Source: Moorena sp. SS36440bin_2
GTDB taxonomy: Bacteria; Cyanobacteriota; Cyanobacteriia; Cyanobacteriales; Coleofasciculaceae
Length of the DNA stretch: 64,000 bases
Direction: 5' to 3'
Assembly (NCBI GenBank): GCA_011524395.1
Contig: WTKN01000217.1
Span: 1 to 64,000, forward strand
Shown here: positions 20,001-30,900 of the stretch, in pieces
Position numbering within the stretch: position 1 is the stretch's first letter
How the letters are laid out: each line of letters starts with the position of its first letter
Position numbers and translations under genes: made by a program
The notes under the pieces: model-generated
Database searches by the model: none
Seen by the model: the letters and a program-made list of their open reading frames with translations, nothing else
Told to the model about the DNA's origin: nothing

Positions 20001-22397
20001 TTACCTCTTCACCCTCAAGTAGAGGAGATTGTGGGTGATTTCACCTCACTCATTCCCCTAGAAGTTAATTATTCTCCATCAATCTCCTTTCGAGAACGTG
20101 CAATTCGTTGGCAACAACAATTGTGGCAAGACTTAGAACATCGCTACTTTAGTGGTGTGCGCGTTCAAAGAGAAATGGCTAAACGTCACGGAAGTGCTAA
20201 CGTGACCATGCCAATAGTTTTCACAAGTTTATTAGGCTTATCAAAATCCAATAGTAATCAAGCAACTTGGGAAGCATTTGGTCAACTTACCTACAGCCTT
20301 AATCCGACTGCCCAAGTGTGGCTAAATAATCAAGTCTGGGAAGAGGCGGGAGCATTGGTTGTTAGTTGGGATGCCCTCGATGCTCTGTTCCCTGTTGGTT
20401 TATTAGATGATTTATTCGCAACTTACAATCATCTCCTCAAAGAACTTGCAGATTCAGAGTCTTTGGGACATCAATCGCACCTGCAACTTTTACCCCCAAA
20501 CCAACAAAGGCTGTGGCACCGTTTCAACCAGACTCAAGTGCCGACTAGTGAGGCAATGTTACATACTCTGTTCCTCAATCAAGTCAGTGCCAGAAGCCAA
20601 GAACTTGCTGTTATTGCTCCACAACACACCTTTACCTATGAACAACTTGCTCAACTATCCCAACAATTAGGTTGGGAGTTAAGACAAATGGGAGCCAAAC
20701 CAAATCAATTGGTAGCTGTAGTCATGGAAAAAGGGTGGGAACAGATAGTAGCGGTTCTTGGTATTTTAATGGCAGGAGCAGCTTATGTCCCTATTGATCC
20801 CGCACTTCCAGAATCAAGGCGTTGGCAAATAATTGAGCAAAGTCACGTAAACTTAGCTATTACCCAAGTCCATCTCAAGGAAAGACTAACTTGGCCTATC
20901 CATGTCCAGTGTCTATGTATTAGCGAACCAAGCTTAGATCGAATCGAAACTATTTCCTTAAAACCCGTACAAACCCCAAACGATTTAGCCTATGTTATTT
21001 ACACATCGGGTTCAACAGGTGTCCCAAAAGGAGTAATGATTGATCATCGCGGTGTTGTTAATACTTTGTTAGCGATCAATAATAATTTTGGCATTAATTA
21101 CCAAGATAAGGTATTAGCATTATCAGCTTTAAACTTCGATTTGTCAGTCTACGATATTTTCGGCGTGCTAGCAGCAGGAGGTACAATAGTATTGCCAGAA
21201 GCAGATTTAATAAAAGATCCATCTCACTGGCTAACTTTAATGCAGCAACACCAGATTACTCTTTGGAACTCAGTTCCTATGTTGATGCAGATGTGTATAG
21301 AGTATTTATCTACCCATCCCCTGAAATACCCCTACCACCTGAGTAAGATATTGTTGAGTGGCGATTACATTCCCTTAAGCCTACCAGAACAAATACAGTC
21401 TCACTTTCCGTCAGCGGAAGTGATTAGTTTAGGGGGCGCAACAGAAGCATCAATTTGGTCAATTTTTTACCCAATTCATAAGGTTGATCCAAAATGGAAA
21501 ACAATTCCTTATGGACATCCTTTAGACAATCAAAAAATCTACGTTTTAAACGAATTACTAGAACCTTGTCCATTATGGGTTCCTGGTCATATTTATATTA
21601 GTGGGATGGGTTTAGCCAAAGGCTATTGGCAAGATGAACAGCGTACTCAATCGAACTTTTTTGAGCATCCACGCACGGGGGAAAGACTTTATCACACAGG
21701 GGATTTAGGTCGCTTACTTGCCAATGGTGAAATTGAATTTCTCGGTCGGGAAGATTTACAGGTTAAATTTAAAGGATATCGAATTGAATTAGGAGAAATC
21801 GAAGCCATCCTAACTCAACATCCACAACTGAAAGCCGCGATCGCTCAAATATGGCAAGAGCATTTAATCTGCTATGTTATCCGTCAACCACAGCAAACTA
21901 TTTCACCTCTAGAACTTCGTGCATTTTTAGAAGAAAAATTACCTAGCTATATGATTCCCACTAGCTATATCTTTTTAGAGCAGTTGCCATTATCAGCGAA
22001 TGGCAAAGTAGACAGAAAAGCTCTAAAACCCACCAAGAATATTAGCGCTAATGAAACTAGGTTAAATTATCAGCCTAAAACGGAGGTAGAAAAAACTTTA
22101 GTTAGCTTAGTTCAAGAAATATTTGAGGTTTCACCTATAGGAATTCATGATCACTTTTTTGAAGTTGGTGCTACTTCACTCCATTTGGTTAGGCTTCATA
22201 GTCGTTTACAAACAGAAATATCTAGAGATATTCCTATTGTCGAATTATTTAGACATCCCACTGTTGGTGCATTAGCCAAATTATTAAATCAACAGCAAAT
22301 TAAATCACTGTCATCAAACTCTTTTCAAAAGATAGCAAATAAGCGAAAAGAATTTATCCAACTACAACAACAGCGATTTAATAAACGGAATTCATAA
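17040..22397 (+). CDS. Loading protein: FAAL-ACP-Cy-A(Cys)-PCP
   Basis: GTG start after gaggagg RBS. FAAL N-terminus (GVIAVPAYPPRRNKKLHRLEAIAKDTQA), ACP LTSWGLDSLAATQL, Cy FPLTDIQQAYWIGR with DLLIAD, A-domain code DLYNLSLIW = Cys, PCP FFEVGATSLHLVRL. Confidence 0.94.
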   Translation: MTYENIQDNKYSKQPQPSSNLNLLDILTKRAKEMGNQIAFVFLQDGVNETDSLTYEQLNQLVKTVANRLQTLNLSGERALLLYPSGLDFIVGFLGCLSAGVIAVPAYPPRRNKKLHRLEAIAKDTQASVALTTRSVLDLLESGLSKYVSLANLNWLGTNELSDSDESNTVGISVNSDTLAYLQYTSGSTGTPKGVMVSHSNLLHNLEALDRGWKHDASSVIVTWLPTFHDMGLIYGVLQPLYNGIPCYMMSPTSFMERPLNWLQAISKYKATHSAAPNFAYELCVSNISEVDRDNLDLSNWRMALNAAEPVRAEVMERFSQFFQVSGFNRVAFCPGYGLAEATLKVTAVCKQDRPTICHLATEPLSHHQILEAIDSSSEEITTLVGCGLVESDTDIVIINPETQTQCVADEVGEIWVSSPSIAQGYWQRHQETKETFQAYIADTEQGPFLRTGDLGFLRHTELFITGRLKDLIIIRGRNYYPNDLEMTVQQSHPALRANCGAAFSIIVEGEEKLIITQEVKRQYLRRLPVDEVISAICKQISEQHELQVYAVVLLRTASIPKTSSGKIQRRACRSNFIAGKLQVVAQSKQNFRVLDQDNIETRATLIHLPPSERRILLQSALQSLIGHCLASSVEIPPQQPLTSWGLDSLAATQLVAQIRDRFRVEISLPYLFESATVEQLVQLIQTSWQEGNSTKEELTLPLLIPASEERYQPFPLTDIQQAYWIGRQGTVELGKVASHVYLEIQTFALDVEQLTQAWQQLIERHDMLRVVILPTGEQKVLPQVQPYTIRVTDLSHLSIAAANDQLAAIRTEIADQSKKSSDHWPLFEIRLTQLPQQQWQLHLYFDLLIADSWSLLHLLEEWFQIYQDPHISLKPFSCSFRDYVLAEKSVEKTRLYSKSRDYWLNRLDTLPSPPQLPLAQNPTSLHSPEFTSRRARLNITDSNQLKNLAKVWGITPSGLLLATFAEVLATWSQQPNFTLNLTLLNRLPLHPQVEEIVGDFTSLIPLEVNYSPSISFRERAIRWQQQLWQDLEHRYFSGVRVQREMAKRHGSANVTMPIVFTSLLGLSKSNSNQATWEAFGQLTYSLNPTAQVWLNNQVWEEAGALVVSWDALDALFPVGLLDDLFATYNHLLKELADSESLGHQSHLQLLPPNQQRLWHRFNQTQVPTSEAMLHTLFLNQVSARSQELAVIAPQHTFTYEQLAQLSQQLGWELRQMGAKPNQLVAVVMEKGWEQIVAVLGILMAGAAYVPIDPALPESRRWQIIEQSHVNLAITQVHLKERLTWPIHVQCLCISEPSLDRIETISLKPVQTPNDLAYVIYTSGSTGVPKGVMIDHRGVVNTLLAINNNFGINYQDKVLALSALNFDLSVYDIFGVLAAGGTIVLPEADLIKDPSHWLTLMQQHQITLWNSVPMLMQMCIEYLSTHPLKYPYHLSKILLSGDYIPLSLPEQIQSHFPSAEVISLGGATEASIWSIFYPIHKVDPKWKTIPYGHPLDNQKIYVLNELLEPCPLWVPGHIYISGMGLAKGYWQDEQRTQSNFFEHPRTGERLYHTGDLGRLLANGEIEFLGREDLQVKFKGYRIELGEIEAILTQHPQLKAAIAQIWQEHLICYVIRQPQQTISPLELRAFLEEKLPSYMIPTSYIFLEQLPLSANGKVDRKALKPTKNISANETRLNYQPKTEVEKTLVSLVQEIFEVSPIGIHDHFFEVGATSLHLVRLHSRLQTEISRDIPIVELFRHPTVGALAKLLNQQQIKSLSSNSFQKIANKRKEFIQLQQQRFNKRNS

Positions 22398-22418
22398 CAA
22401 ATATTCAAATAAAAATAG

Positions 22419-25400
22419 GTGTATATGGTTTTAACAAATGACATTGGTAGCATTGCTATTATTGGCATGAGTGGCAGATTTCCAGGTGCTAGCAATCTAC
22501 AGGAATTTTGGGACAACCTAGCTAATGGCGTTGAGTCAGTAATTAGGTTCTCAGATGAAGAGCTATTAGCTGCAGGGGTTGATCCTACCCTTTTATCTCA
22601 GCCTAGCTATGTAAAAGCAGGTGCGCCATTAACAAAAGCAGATTATTTTGATGCTGCTTTTTTTGGAATGAGTCATCGTGAAGCGGAAGTTACCGATCCC
22701 CAACATCGACTATTTCTAGAATGTGCTTGGGAAGCTCTAGAACATTCTGGATACAGTGTAAAAAACACTGATTTAAGGGTAGGAGTGTATGGTGGAACAA
22801 GTGGTGCTAATTATCTACTTTCCAACTTAGCAAATCAACTAGACATAACTCATCCCAGTCGCTATTTACAAGTATGGTTAGGTAATGATAAAGATTATCT
22901 AGCAACTCAAACGTCCTACCGTTTAAACTTAACTGGACCAAGTGTTAATGTCCAAACAGCCTGTTCTACATCCTTAGTAGCTGTCTCCCTAGGCTGCCAG
23001 AGTTTGCTAACTTATCAATGTGACTTAGTATTAGCTGGTGGTGTCACCGTAGCTCATCCTCAGGCCAGAGGCTACTACTATGAGGAAGGCAGCATTGTTT
23101 CCCCAGATGGCCATTGTCGCGCTTTTGATGCTAATGCTCAAGGAACAGTCTTTGGTGATGGGGTTGGGATCATAGTACTAAAACGTTTAGCAGATGCAAT
23201 TGCTGACCGTGATTGCATTCATGCTGTGATTAAAGGTTGTGCCATAAATAATGATGGCTCTCTGAAAGTAGGTTACACAGCTCCGAGTGTGGATGGACAA
23301 GCAGAAGTTATTGCTCTAGCTCAAGCAATGGCTGAAGTAGACCCCAGCACAATTAGCTATATTGAGACTCACGGTACTGGTACGCTTTTGGGAGATCCTA
23401 TTGAAGTAGCTGCCCTCGCACAGGTATTTCAAAATTCATCTATGGCTCCTCAATCCTGTGCCCTGGGCTCTGTTAAAAGCAATATTGGACATTTGAATGC
23501 GGCAGCAGGAATTGCCAGTCTTTTGAAAACAGTTCTTGCTCTAAAGCACAAACTTATTCCTCCCAGCTTACACTTTAACCAGTGCAATCCTCAAATTAAC
23601 TTTGCCGAGACACCTTTTTATGTTAACACTCAACTAAAACCATGGCCTGACTTAGGAAAACCTAGACGAGCTGGGGTAAGCTCCTTTGGGATTGGCGGAA
23701 CAAATGCTCACGTTATTTTGGAAGAAGCTGTAGAGCAATTCTCTCTTCAAAACTCCAACTTTCTCCCTCAAAATTGCCCGGAACGCCCGTTGCATCTTTT
23801 CACACTATCGGCAAAAACTGAAGAATCTCTATTTGAATTAGTGTCACGCTACCAGCAGCATCTAGAAACTCATTCAGAATTAGAACTAGCTGATATTTGT
23901 TTTACCACCAATGTAGGTAGGGTTCACTTTGACCATCGTCTGGCACTAGTTACTTCCTCCATTGAACAACTAAATCAACAGCTCAAAAATCTCCTGGAAG
24001 TGGATCGAAGTATAGCTTTACCTCAAAGACAATCATCTCCATCTCCTATCGTTTTCTTATTTCCAGGACAAGACTCACAATACTTAGAAATTGGCAGAGA
24101 GTTATATAACACCCAGCCTATATTCCGCCAAGCCTTAGATCGTTGTGCTGCAATTCTTGCCTCAGAGCTAAATATTGATCTAATAGACCTTATTTATACT
24201 GATAAGGTAGATGTTAATCAAACAATCTACACTCAGCCAGCGCTCTTTGCTATAGAATATGCCTTGGCACAATTATGGCAATCTTGGGGAGTTACCCCAG
24301 CTGCTGTTATCGGTCATAGTCTGGGTGAATATGTGGCAGCTTGTATAGCACAGGTTTTTAGTCTCGAAGATGCTCTCAAGCTAGTTGCGGTTCGTGCCCG
24401 ATTAATAGATGCATTACCAAACAAGGGCAGAATGGTAGCTGTATTTGCAGAGGCTGAAACGATCAAATCAGTCTTAAGTGAGGGAGACTTAGATATTACT
24501 TTTAGTGCTTTTAATGCTCCTGAAAACGTAGTTCTTTCTGGTAGTGATAATTCTATTAGTCGTTTATGTGAACAGCTGCGGGCAAAGGGGATAGATTACT
24601 GGGCTTTATCTGTTTCTCAATCCTTTCATTCACCCTTAATCAAGCCAATACAGGCAGAGTTAGAACAAGTAGCAGCCAATATCACTTATTCCATACCCAA
24701 AATACCACTCATAAGCAATATCACTGGGGATTGGGTAACTACAGAAATTAGTCATTCTAGTTATTGGTTAGCTCATCTGCTTGAGCCAGTACAGTTTACC
24801 AAAGGAATACAGACTTTAGAGAATACTGGTCATCGTCTGTTTTTAGAAGTAGGACCATTACCTACTCTTTTAGGATTAACGCGCCAAAACTGGCAAAACC
24901 AGGAACCTCCCCTTTGCTTCCCTAGTATCGGGATAGGGGACTCAGACTGGAGTTGTTTGCTACAAAGTTTAGCTGCTTTGTACATAGAAGGGATAGAAAT
25001 TAACTGGTTAGCTTTTGATCAAGATTACCCACGACGACGCATTCCCTTACCCACCTATGCTTTTCAGGGTCAACGATATTGGATTGCACCTCCCCAACAA
25101 TCAACAGCAGCCAGAGTTGCTAGAACTCAAGTACATCCACTTTTGGGTAATCTGGTGCGCTCACCTTTACTCAAGGAAACTCTCTTTACATCTGAATTTA
25201 ATACAGATGCCATTCCTCTACTACAAGACCATCAAATTTACAATCAAGTCGTTGTAGCTGGAGCGTTATATATATCCATGTTATTAGATGCAGCTACCTA
25301 CTACCAAAGTTCAGATGCAGAAGTTGGTTGTATTTTGGAAAATATTATTTTTCCAGAAGCTTTAGTGATCCCCAAAGCACAAAGCCGCATTGTGCAGCTA

Positions 25401-27992
25401 GTCTTGACACCTCAAGAGCAAGAAAGCTATGATTGCCAGCTTGTCAGTTTTGACTCTGTCACAGAAGCAACTCAAAAATCCCAAGCAGACGAAAAATGGC
25501 TAGTGCACGCTCGCTGCCAGTTACAGTTTACATCTTTTAATCCTTCAGTACCAATTTCTATAACTGATGTACGCAAGCGCGTCAAACAACAAGTTGAGCC
25601 AGCCCAATTATATCAAATTCTACTGGAACACCACGTACAACTAAGACAAGAATTTCAGTGGATCACGGCAATTTGGCAGGGAGATGGAGAAGCCTTGTGC
25701 TGTTTGGAGTTACCAGAGGGATTGAAAGATGTAAATACTTACTGTTTACACCCAGGTTTAATCGATTCTTGTCTGCAACTATTGGCTGTCAATATCTTCT
25801 CTGATATTCATACTTATAGCGATACTTTCGTACCTTTCCAAGTGGAAACTTTCCATTTCCTTCGTCATCCACAAACTAAAAAACTTTGGTGTTATGCCCA
25901 GTTACAAAAAGAAGTAGACTATTTAGCTACAGGAAAAATTGTAGGTAATCTCCAAATTTTAGATGATCAAGGGTATTTAGTAGCTGTAATAACAGGATTT
26001 GAATCACGGCGTGTTAGCAGTGAAGTACTCTTGCGTAGTATTTATGGCGACTTGCTGGAATGGTGTTACGATATCATCTGGCAGAAGAAAGATCTTGAAT
26101 CGCTTCCTACTGCATTACTTCAACCCGGAGAATGGTTGATTTTAGCTGATCAAGTAGGCATTGGAACTGAGTTAGCTCATCAACTGATCAACCGTGGTGA
26201 ATCCTGTACACTAGTGATTCCTGGTGATGATTATAGCTACTCTCCAGAGACAAAAACCTACACTGTTGCACCTACTAACCCAGATGCTTGGCAGCAACTA
26301 GTGTCAGAAGTATTAGAGCGCCCTAGTCCTGGGATTATCCATCTTTGGAGCTTACCAGATAAGTTAACTGGGGATTATACTCAATTATCTTTACAAAGAG
26401 CACAAGAGCGTAGTTGTGGTAGCTTTTTGCACTTGCTGCAATCATTGATATCGATATCTGACCAATTACCACCTCTGTGGTTGGTTACGCGAGGGCTTCA
26501 TGCTGTAGGTACAGCACCCACTATGGTTGATGCTGGTCAAGCACCTTTGTGGGGCATGGGAAGAGTGGCCGCAATGGAGTTCCCTGATTTGCCAGTGACA
26601 CTGGTTGATTTAGATCCTGCTAGCCAGGATGATATTACTTGTTTACTAGCTGAGTTAGGTCAAACAGATGGTGAACGACAAGTGGCATGGCGAAAAGATA
26701 CTCGTCATGTCATCCGACTCACACGTCGCCCCATATCTGTGTCTCAATCAGTTCCTTCCATCAGGGCAGATAATAGTTATTTAATCACAGGTGGACTAGG
26801 GGCATTGGGATTAATGTTGGCCGAACAGTTAGTAGAGCAAGGAGCGCGATCACTGGTTTTAGTCAGTCGTCGCTCTCCTTCTCCTCAAGCCCAAGCAATC
26901 CTCCAGCAACTTGAACACAAATCATCTCAGATCACAGTGATTAACGCAGACATCTCTCAACAAGCAGAGGTTGAAGCCATATTAGCCAAAATTAAAACTC
27001 AATTACCACCGCTACGAGGAATTATTCATGCAGCTGGATCATTAGATGATGGTATGTTACTCCAACAAACTTGGGAGCGGTATCTTCAAGTCATGAGCTC
27101 CAAAGTCCAAGGCAGCTGGTATCTTCATCAATTCACCTTAGATCTACCTCTTGACTTCTTTATCTGTTTTTCTTCTATTGCAGCTTTGTTAGGCTCACCT
27201 GGACAAAGCAACTATGCAGCGGCAAACGCCTTTATGGATGCCCTAGTTCACCAACGCCATTATTTAGGATTACCTGGGTTGAGTATTAACTGGGGTCCAT
27301 GGGCGAGCCAAGGTATGGTAACTCAACTGCAGCAAAGAGACCAGCAACGTTTAGCATCTTTTGGTTTACAAGCAATACCCCAAGCCAGTGGCAGAACTAT
27401 ACTAGCAGCCTTGATGGAACAAGAAATAACTCAAGTAGCTGTCCTTAGGATGAATTGGAATAAATACATTGCGCAAATTCCCCGTCATGGGCAGCTATTT
27501 GTGGAAATGTTAGCCACTGATATCAATCAAACTGCAGAGCTTAAACCAAATCTACAACAGGAATTGGAACTTTTGCCTGTTAGCGAAAGACTATCTCATC
27601 TAGACACCCATGTCCGTCAGCTAGTAAGTAAAATCTTGGGTACACCTGCTGACCAATTTGATGCCCATCAAAGCCTTTTTGATTTGGGTTTGGACTCCCT
27701 GATGTCTGTAGATTTGAGACGCAGTCTAGAAGAAAGTTTAGGAGAAACCCTTAGTTCTATTATCGTTTTCAATAACCCAACAATCGCAGCTTTAGTTAAT
27801 CATCTAGCAACAGAAATATTAAACTTAGAAATCATTAATACTCCAGCAAATAAAACAGATAATGCAGATGTTCAGTTGGATGTAGAGATGGAAAAATTTT
27901 CAGTCATGCTAGATGATCTTTCCTCTGATGAAATAGCTAATCTTTTAGCACAAAGGCTAAACACTCTCCAAGAAAATGATACCAATGACTAA
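22419..27992 (+). CDS. Type I polyketide synthase, KS-AT-DH-KR-ACP
   Basis: KS TACSTSLVA, AT GHSLGEY with SFHS (malonyl-like), DH region LLQDHQIYNQVVVAGALY and HPGLIDSCLQ, KR HAAGSLDDG (LDD, B-type) with YAAANAFMDA, ACP LGLDSLMSVDLR. Confidence 0.95.
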   Translation: MYMVLTNDIGSIAIIGMSGRFPGASNLQEFWDNLANGVESVIRFSDEELLAAGVDPTLLSQPSYVKAGAPLTKADYFDAAFFGMSHREAEVTDPQHRLFLECAWEALEHSGYSVKNTDLRVGVYGGTSGANYLLSNLANQLDITHPSRYLQVWLGNDKDYLATQTSYRLNLTGPSVNVQTACSTSLVAVSLGCQSLLTYQCDLVLAGGVTVAHPQARGYYYEEGSIVSPDGHCRAFDANAQGTVFGDGVGIIVLKRLADAIADRDCIHAVIKGCAINNDGSLKVGYTAPSVDGQAEVIALAQAMAEVDPSTISYIETHGTGTLLGDPIEVAALAQVFQNSSMAPQSCALGSVKSNIGHLNAAAGIASLLKTVLALKHKLIPPSLHFNQCNPQINFAETPFYVNTQLKPWPDLGKPRRAGVSSFGIGGTNAHVILEEAVEQFSLQNSNFLPQNCPERPLHLFTLSAKTEESLFELVSRYQQHLETHSELELADICFTTNVGRVHFDHRLALVTSSIEQLNQQLKNLLEVDRSIALPQRQSSPSPIVFLFPGQDSQYLEIGRELYNTQPIFRQALDRCAAILASELNIDLIDLIYTDKVDVNQTIYTQPALFAIEYALAQLWQSWGVTPAAVIGHSLGEYVAACIAQVFSLEDALKLVAVRARLIDALPNKGRMVAVFAEAETIKSVLSEGDLDITFSAFNAPENVVLSGSDNSISRLCEQLRAKGIDYWALSVSQSFHSPLIKPIQAELEQVAANITYSIPKIPLISNITGDWVTTEISHSSYWLAHLLEPVQFTKGIQTLENTGHRLFLEVGPLPTLLGLTRQNWQNQEPPLCFPSIGIGDSDWSCLLQSLAALYIEGIEINWLAFDQDYPRRRIPLPTYAFQGQRYWIAPPQQSTAARVARTQVHPLLGNLVRSPLLKETLFTSEFNTDAIPLLQDHQIYNQVVVAGALYISMLLDAATYYQSSDAEVGCILENIIFPEALVIPKAQSRIVQLVLTPQEQESYDCQLVSFDSVTEATQKSQADEKWLVHARCQLQFTSFNPSVPISITDVRKRVKQQVEPAQLYQILLEHHVQLRQEFQWITAIWQGDGEALCCLELPEGLKDVNTYCLHPGLIDSCLQLLAVNIFSDIHTYSDTFVPFQVETFHFLRHPQTKKLWCYAQLQKEVDYLATGKIVGNLQILDDQGYLVAVITGFESRRVSSEVLLRSIYGDLLEWCYDIIWQKKDLESLPTALLQPGEWLILADQVGIGTELAHQLINRGESCTLVIPGDDYSYSPETKTYTVAPTNPDAWQQLVSEVLERPSPGIIHLWSLPDKLTGDYTQLSLQRAQERSCGSFLHLLQSLISISDQLPPLWLVTRGLHAVGTAPTMVDAGQAPLWGMGRVAAMEFPDLPVTLVDLDPASQDDITCLLAELGQTDGERQVAWRKDTRHVIRLTRRPISVSQSVPSIRADNSYLITGGLGALGLMLAEQLVEQGARSLVLVSRRSPSPQAQAILQQLEHKSSQITVINADISQQAEVEAILAKIKTQLPPLRGIIHAAGSLDDGMLLQQTWERYLQVMSSKVQGSWYLHQFTLDLPLDFFICFSSIAALLGSPGQSNYAAANAFMDALVHQRHYLGLPGLSINWGPWASQGMVTQLQQRDQQRLASFGLQAIPQASGRTILAALMEQEITQVAVLRMNWNKYIAQIPRHGQLFVEMLATDINQTAELKPNLQQELELLPVSERLSHLDTHVRQLVSKILGTPADQFDAHQSLFDLGLDSLMSVDLRRSLEESLGETLSSIIVFNNPTIAALVNHLATEILNLEIINTPANKTDNADVQLDVEMEKFSVMLDDLSSDEIANLLAQRLNTLQENDTND

Positions 27993-30900
27993 TCAGTTAA
28001 CTGGTCAAGACTCTCGGTCTTTAATGAAAACTGCCCTGCTGGAAATCGAGCGGCTACAGTCCAAAATTAAGGCCATGGAACAAGCTAAAACAGAACCTAT
28101 AGCCATAGTCGGAATAGGTTGCCGTTTTCCTCCAAATGCAGACAATCCCCAAACATTGTGGCAGCTACTCCGTGATGGGATAGATGCAGTGACAGTAGTT
28201 CCTCCACAACGCTGGGATATTGAGGGGTATTATCATCCCGACCGCGATCAGCCAGGTAAGATATACAGCTACCATGGTAGTTTTTTAAATCAAGTAGATC
28301 AATTTGATCCGTTCTTTTTTGGCATTTCCCCACGAGAAGCCCAAGGTCTTGATCCTCAACAACGTTTACTTTTAGAAGTATCTTGGGAAGCTTTAGAGTC
28401 AGCAGGAATACCCCCAAAAGGATTGATGGGTAGCCGAACGGGAGTGTTTATCGGCATTATGAATCAAGACTACTCTCGCTTAGATTCTAGTCTGACAGCC
28501 ATTGATATGCACACTGGAACAGGAAATGCTATTAGCGCTGCGGCTGGTCGATTGTCCTACACTTTTGGGTTTAATGGTCCAAATACGACCATTGACACCG
28601 CCTGTTCCTCCTCTTTAGTGACAGTGCATTTAGCTTGTCAGAGTTTACGCACTAGAGAATCTGACCTAGTCTTAGCTGGTGGTGTTAACTTACTATTATC
28701 GCCTATTGCCACAGTTGTGGAATGTCGTGCCCATATGTTGTCTTCCCAGGGCCGCTGCAAAACTTTTGATGCTTCCGCTGATGGCTTCGTACGTGGTGAG
28801 GGGTGTGGCATTGTTGTTCTTAAACGACTATCTGATGCTATTGCTGCAGGCGATCGCATTTTTGCATTGATTCGAGGATCAGCAGTAAATCATGGTGGGG
28901 CTAGTGGTGGATTAACAGTTCCGAGTGGCTTGGCACAAGAAAAACTTCTCCATCAAGCGCTGATTAATGCCAAGGTCGAGCCTAACCAAGTCAGCTATGT
29001 GGAAGCCCACGGCACAGGAACTGCTTTGGGAGATCCCATTGAATTAACTGCTCTGGGAAAAATATTCGCAAGCAATCGCCCTGTTCATGCACCCTTATTT
29101 GTGGGCTCAGTCAAAACCAATTTTGGTCATCTCGAAGGAGCAGCTGGCATAGTTGGCTTGTTAAAGGTAGTCCTAGCACTAAAAAACGAAGAGATTCCCC
29201 CACATCTCCATTTAGAAAATCCCAATCCCCATATTCCCTGGAAGCAAATAGCAATCAAAGTTCCCACCCAGATTCACCCTTGGGAAAAAACAGATAAACC
29301 CCGCATTGCTGGAGTCAGTTCCTTTGGTTTTAGTGGTACAAATGCTCATATTTTACTAGAAGAGGCTCCGAATCAAGTTAAATCAGACTTAATAGAACGC
29401 CCTTTGCATATTTTGACTCTATCAGCAAAAACTGAAAAGGCACTGATTGAGTTAGCGACACACTATCAACAGTATTTGAAAACGCATCCACAATTAACAC
29501 TACCTGATGTTGGATTTACTGCCAACACAGGTAGAACTCACTTTCCCTATCGATTAAATTTTGTGGGAGCTAATCTCCCAGATATTGAACAACAATTAAC
29601 CACATTTCTAACTCAACCAACTATTTCCCCCATCAATAACTCTCCTCCTCAAATTGCTTTTTTATTTACGGGTCAAGGTTCACAGTATGTAGGCATGGGG
29701 CGAGAACTCTATCAAACTCAACCAACTTTTCGCGCAGCCCTTTACCAATGTGCAACTTACCTTGCTTCTGAGTTAGATATTTCCTTACTAGACTTACTTT
29801 ATTCTGATCAGCAAGAGTCTGAAAATCTTCACAATACCCTTTATTCTCAGCCTGTTCTGTTTGCTTTGGAGTATGCGATCGCTCAACTTTGGCAAGCTTG
29901 GGGGATTATTCCTTCAGCTCTCATGGGTCATAGCTTGGGAGAGTACGTAGCAGCTTGTATCGCAGGAGTTTTCAGTCTGGAAGATGCGTTAAAAATGGTA
30001 TCAGCGCGATCTCGCTTGATGCAAGCACTACCAACCACAGGAACGATGGTTGCAGTGTTTGCTGATATTGTAGCCCTTGAATCAGTTTTGGCTGAAGGTT
30101 GGAATACAGTCAACATAGCCGCTTTTAATGCACCTCAAAATTACGTTATTTCCGGTGCTCAAGAAGCTATACAACAGGTGTGTAAACGACTCGAAGCAAT
30201 GGGGATAGAGTATCGTCTGTTACAAACTTCTCATGCATTTCATTCATCATTGATGGAACCCATATTGTCACAGTTTCGCCAGGTAGCTAACCAAGTCAGT
30301 TATCATCTACCCCGCATTCCACTAATTAGTAATGTCAGTGGTGAATGGGCAACCACAACTGTCACTAAACCAGAGTATTGGGTAAAACATATCAGACAAC
30401 CAGTTTGCTTTGCACAGGGAATGCAAACTCTACAGAAATCTGGTTATCAGATATTTTTAGAAGTAGGCCCAAAGCCAATCTTACTTGGTTTAGCTCGTCA
30501 GGGCTGGCAAGGAGAAGAATCAGGTATTTGGTTAGCCAGTTTGCGAGCCAATGAATCAAATTGGACTAGTCTGCTAACAAGTTTGGGATTGTTGTATCAA
30601 AAAGGAGTAGAAGTCAATTGGCAAGGATTTGATCAAGATTATCAAAGGCATAGACTGACTTTACCCACTTATCCCTTTCAAAGACAACATTATTGGTTAG
30701 ACTCAATCAAGCAACCAATACGAACAAATCATACAGACAGCTCAATCAAAAATTATCATGAGCATCCATTATTAGGATCTGCTCGGAATAGACTAGCCCA
30801 TTATCCTCAAGACCGGATCTGGGAAAATACCTTTGAACTATCTAATCTAAGTTTTTTAAACACTACCGATTTTCAGCAAACAGCAATTTTACCCTTAGGA

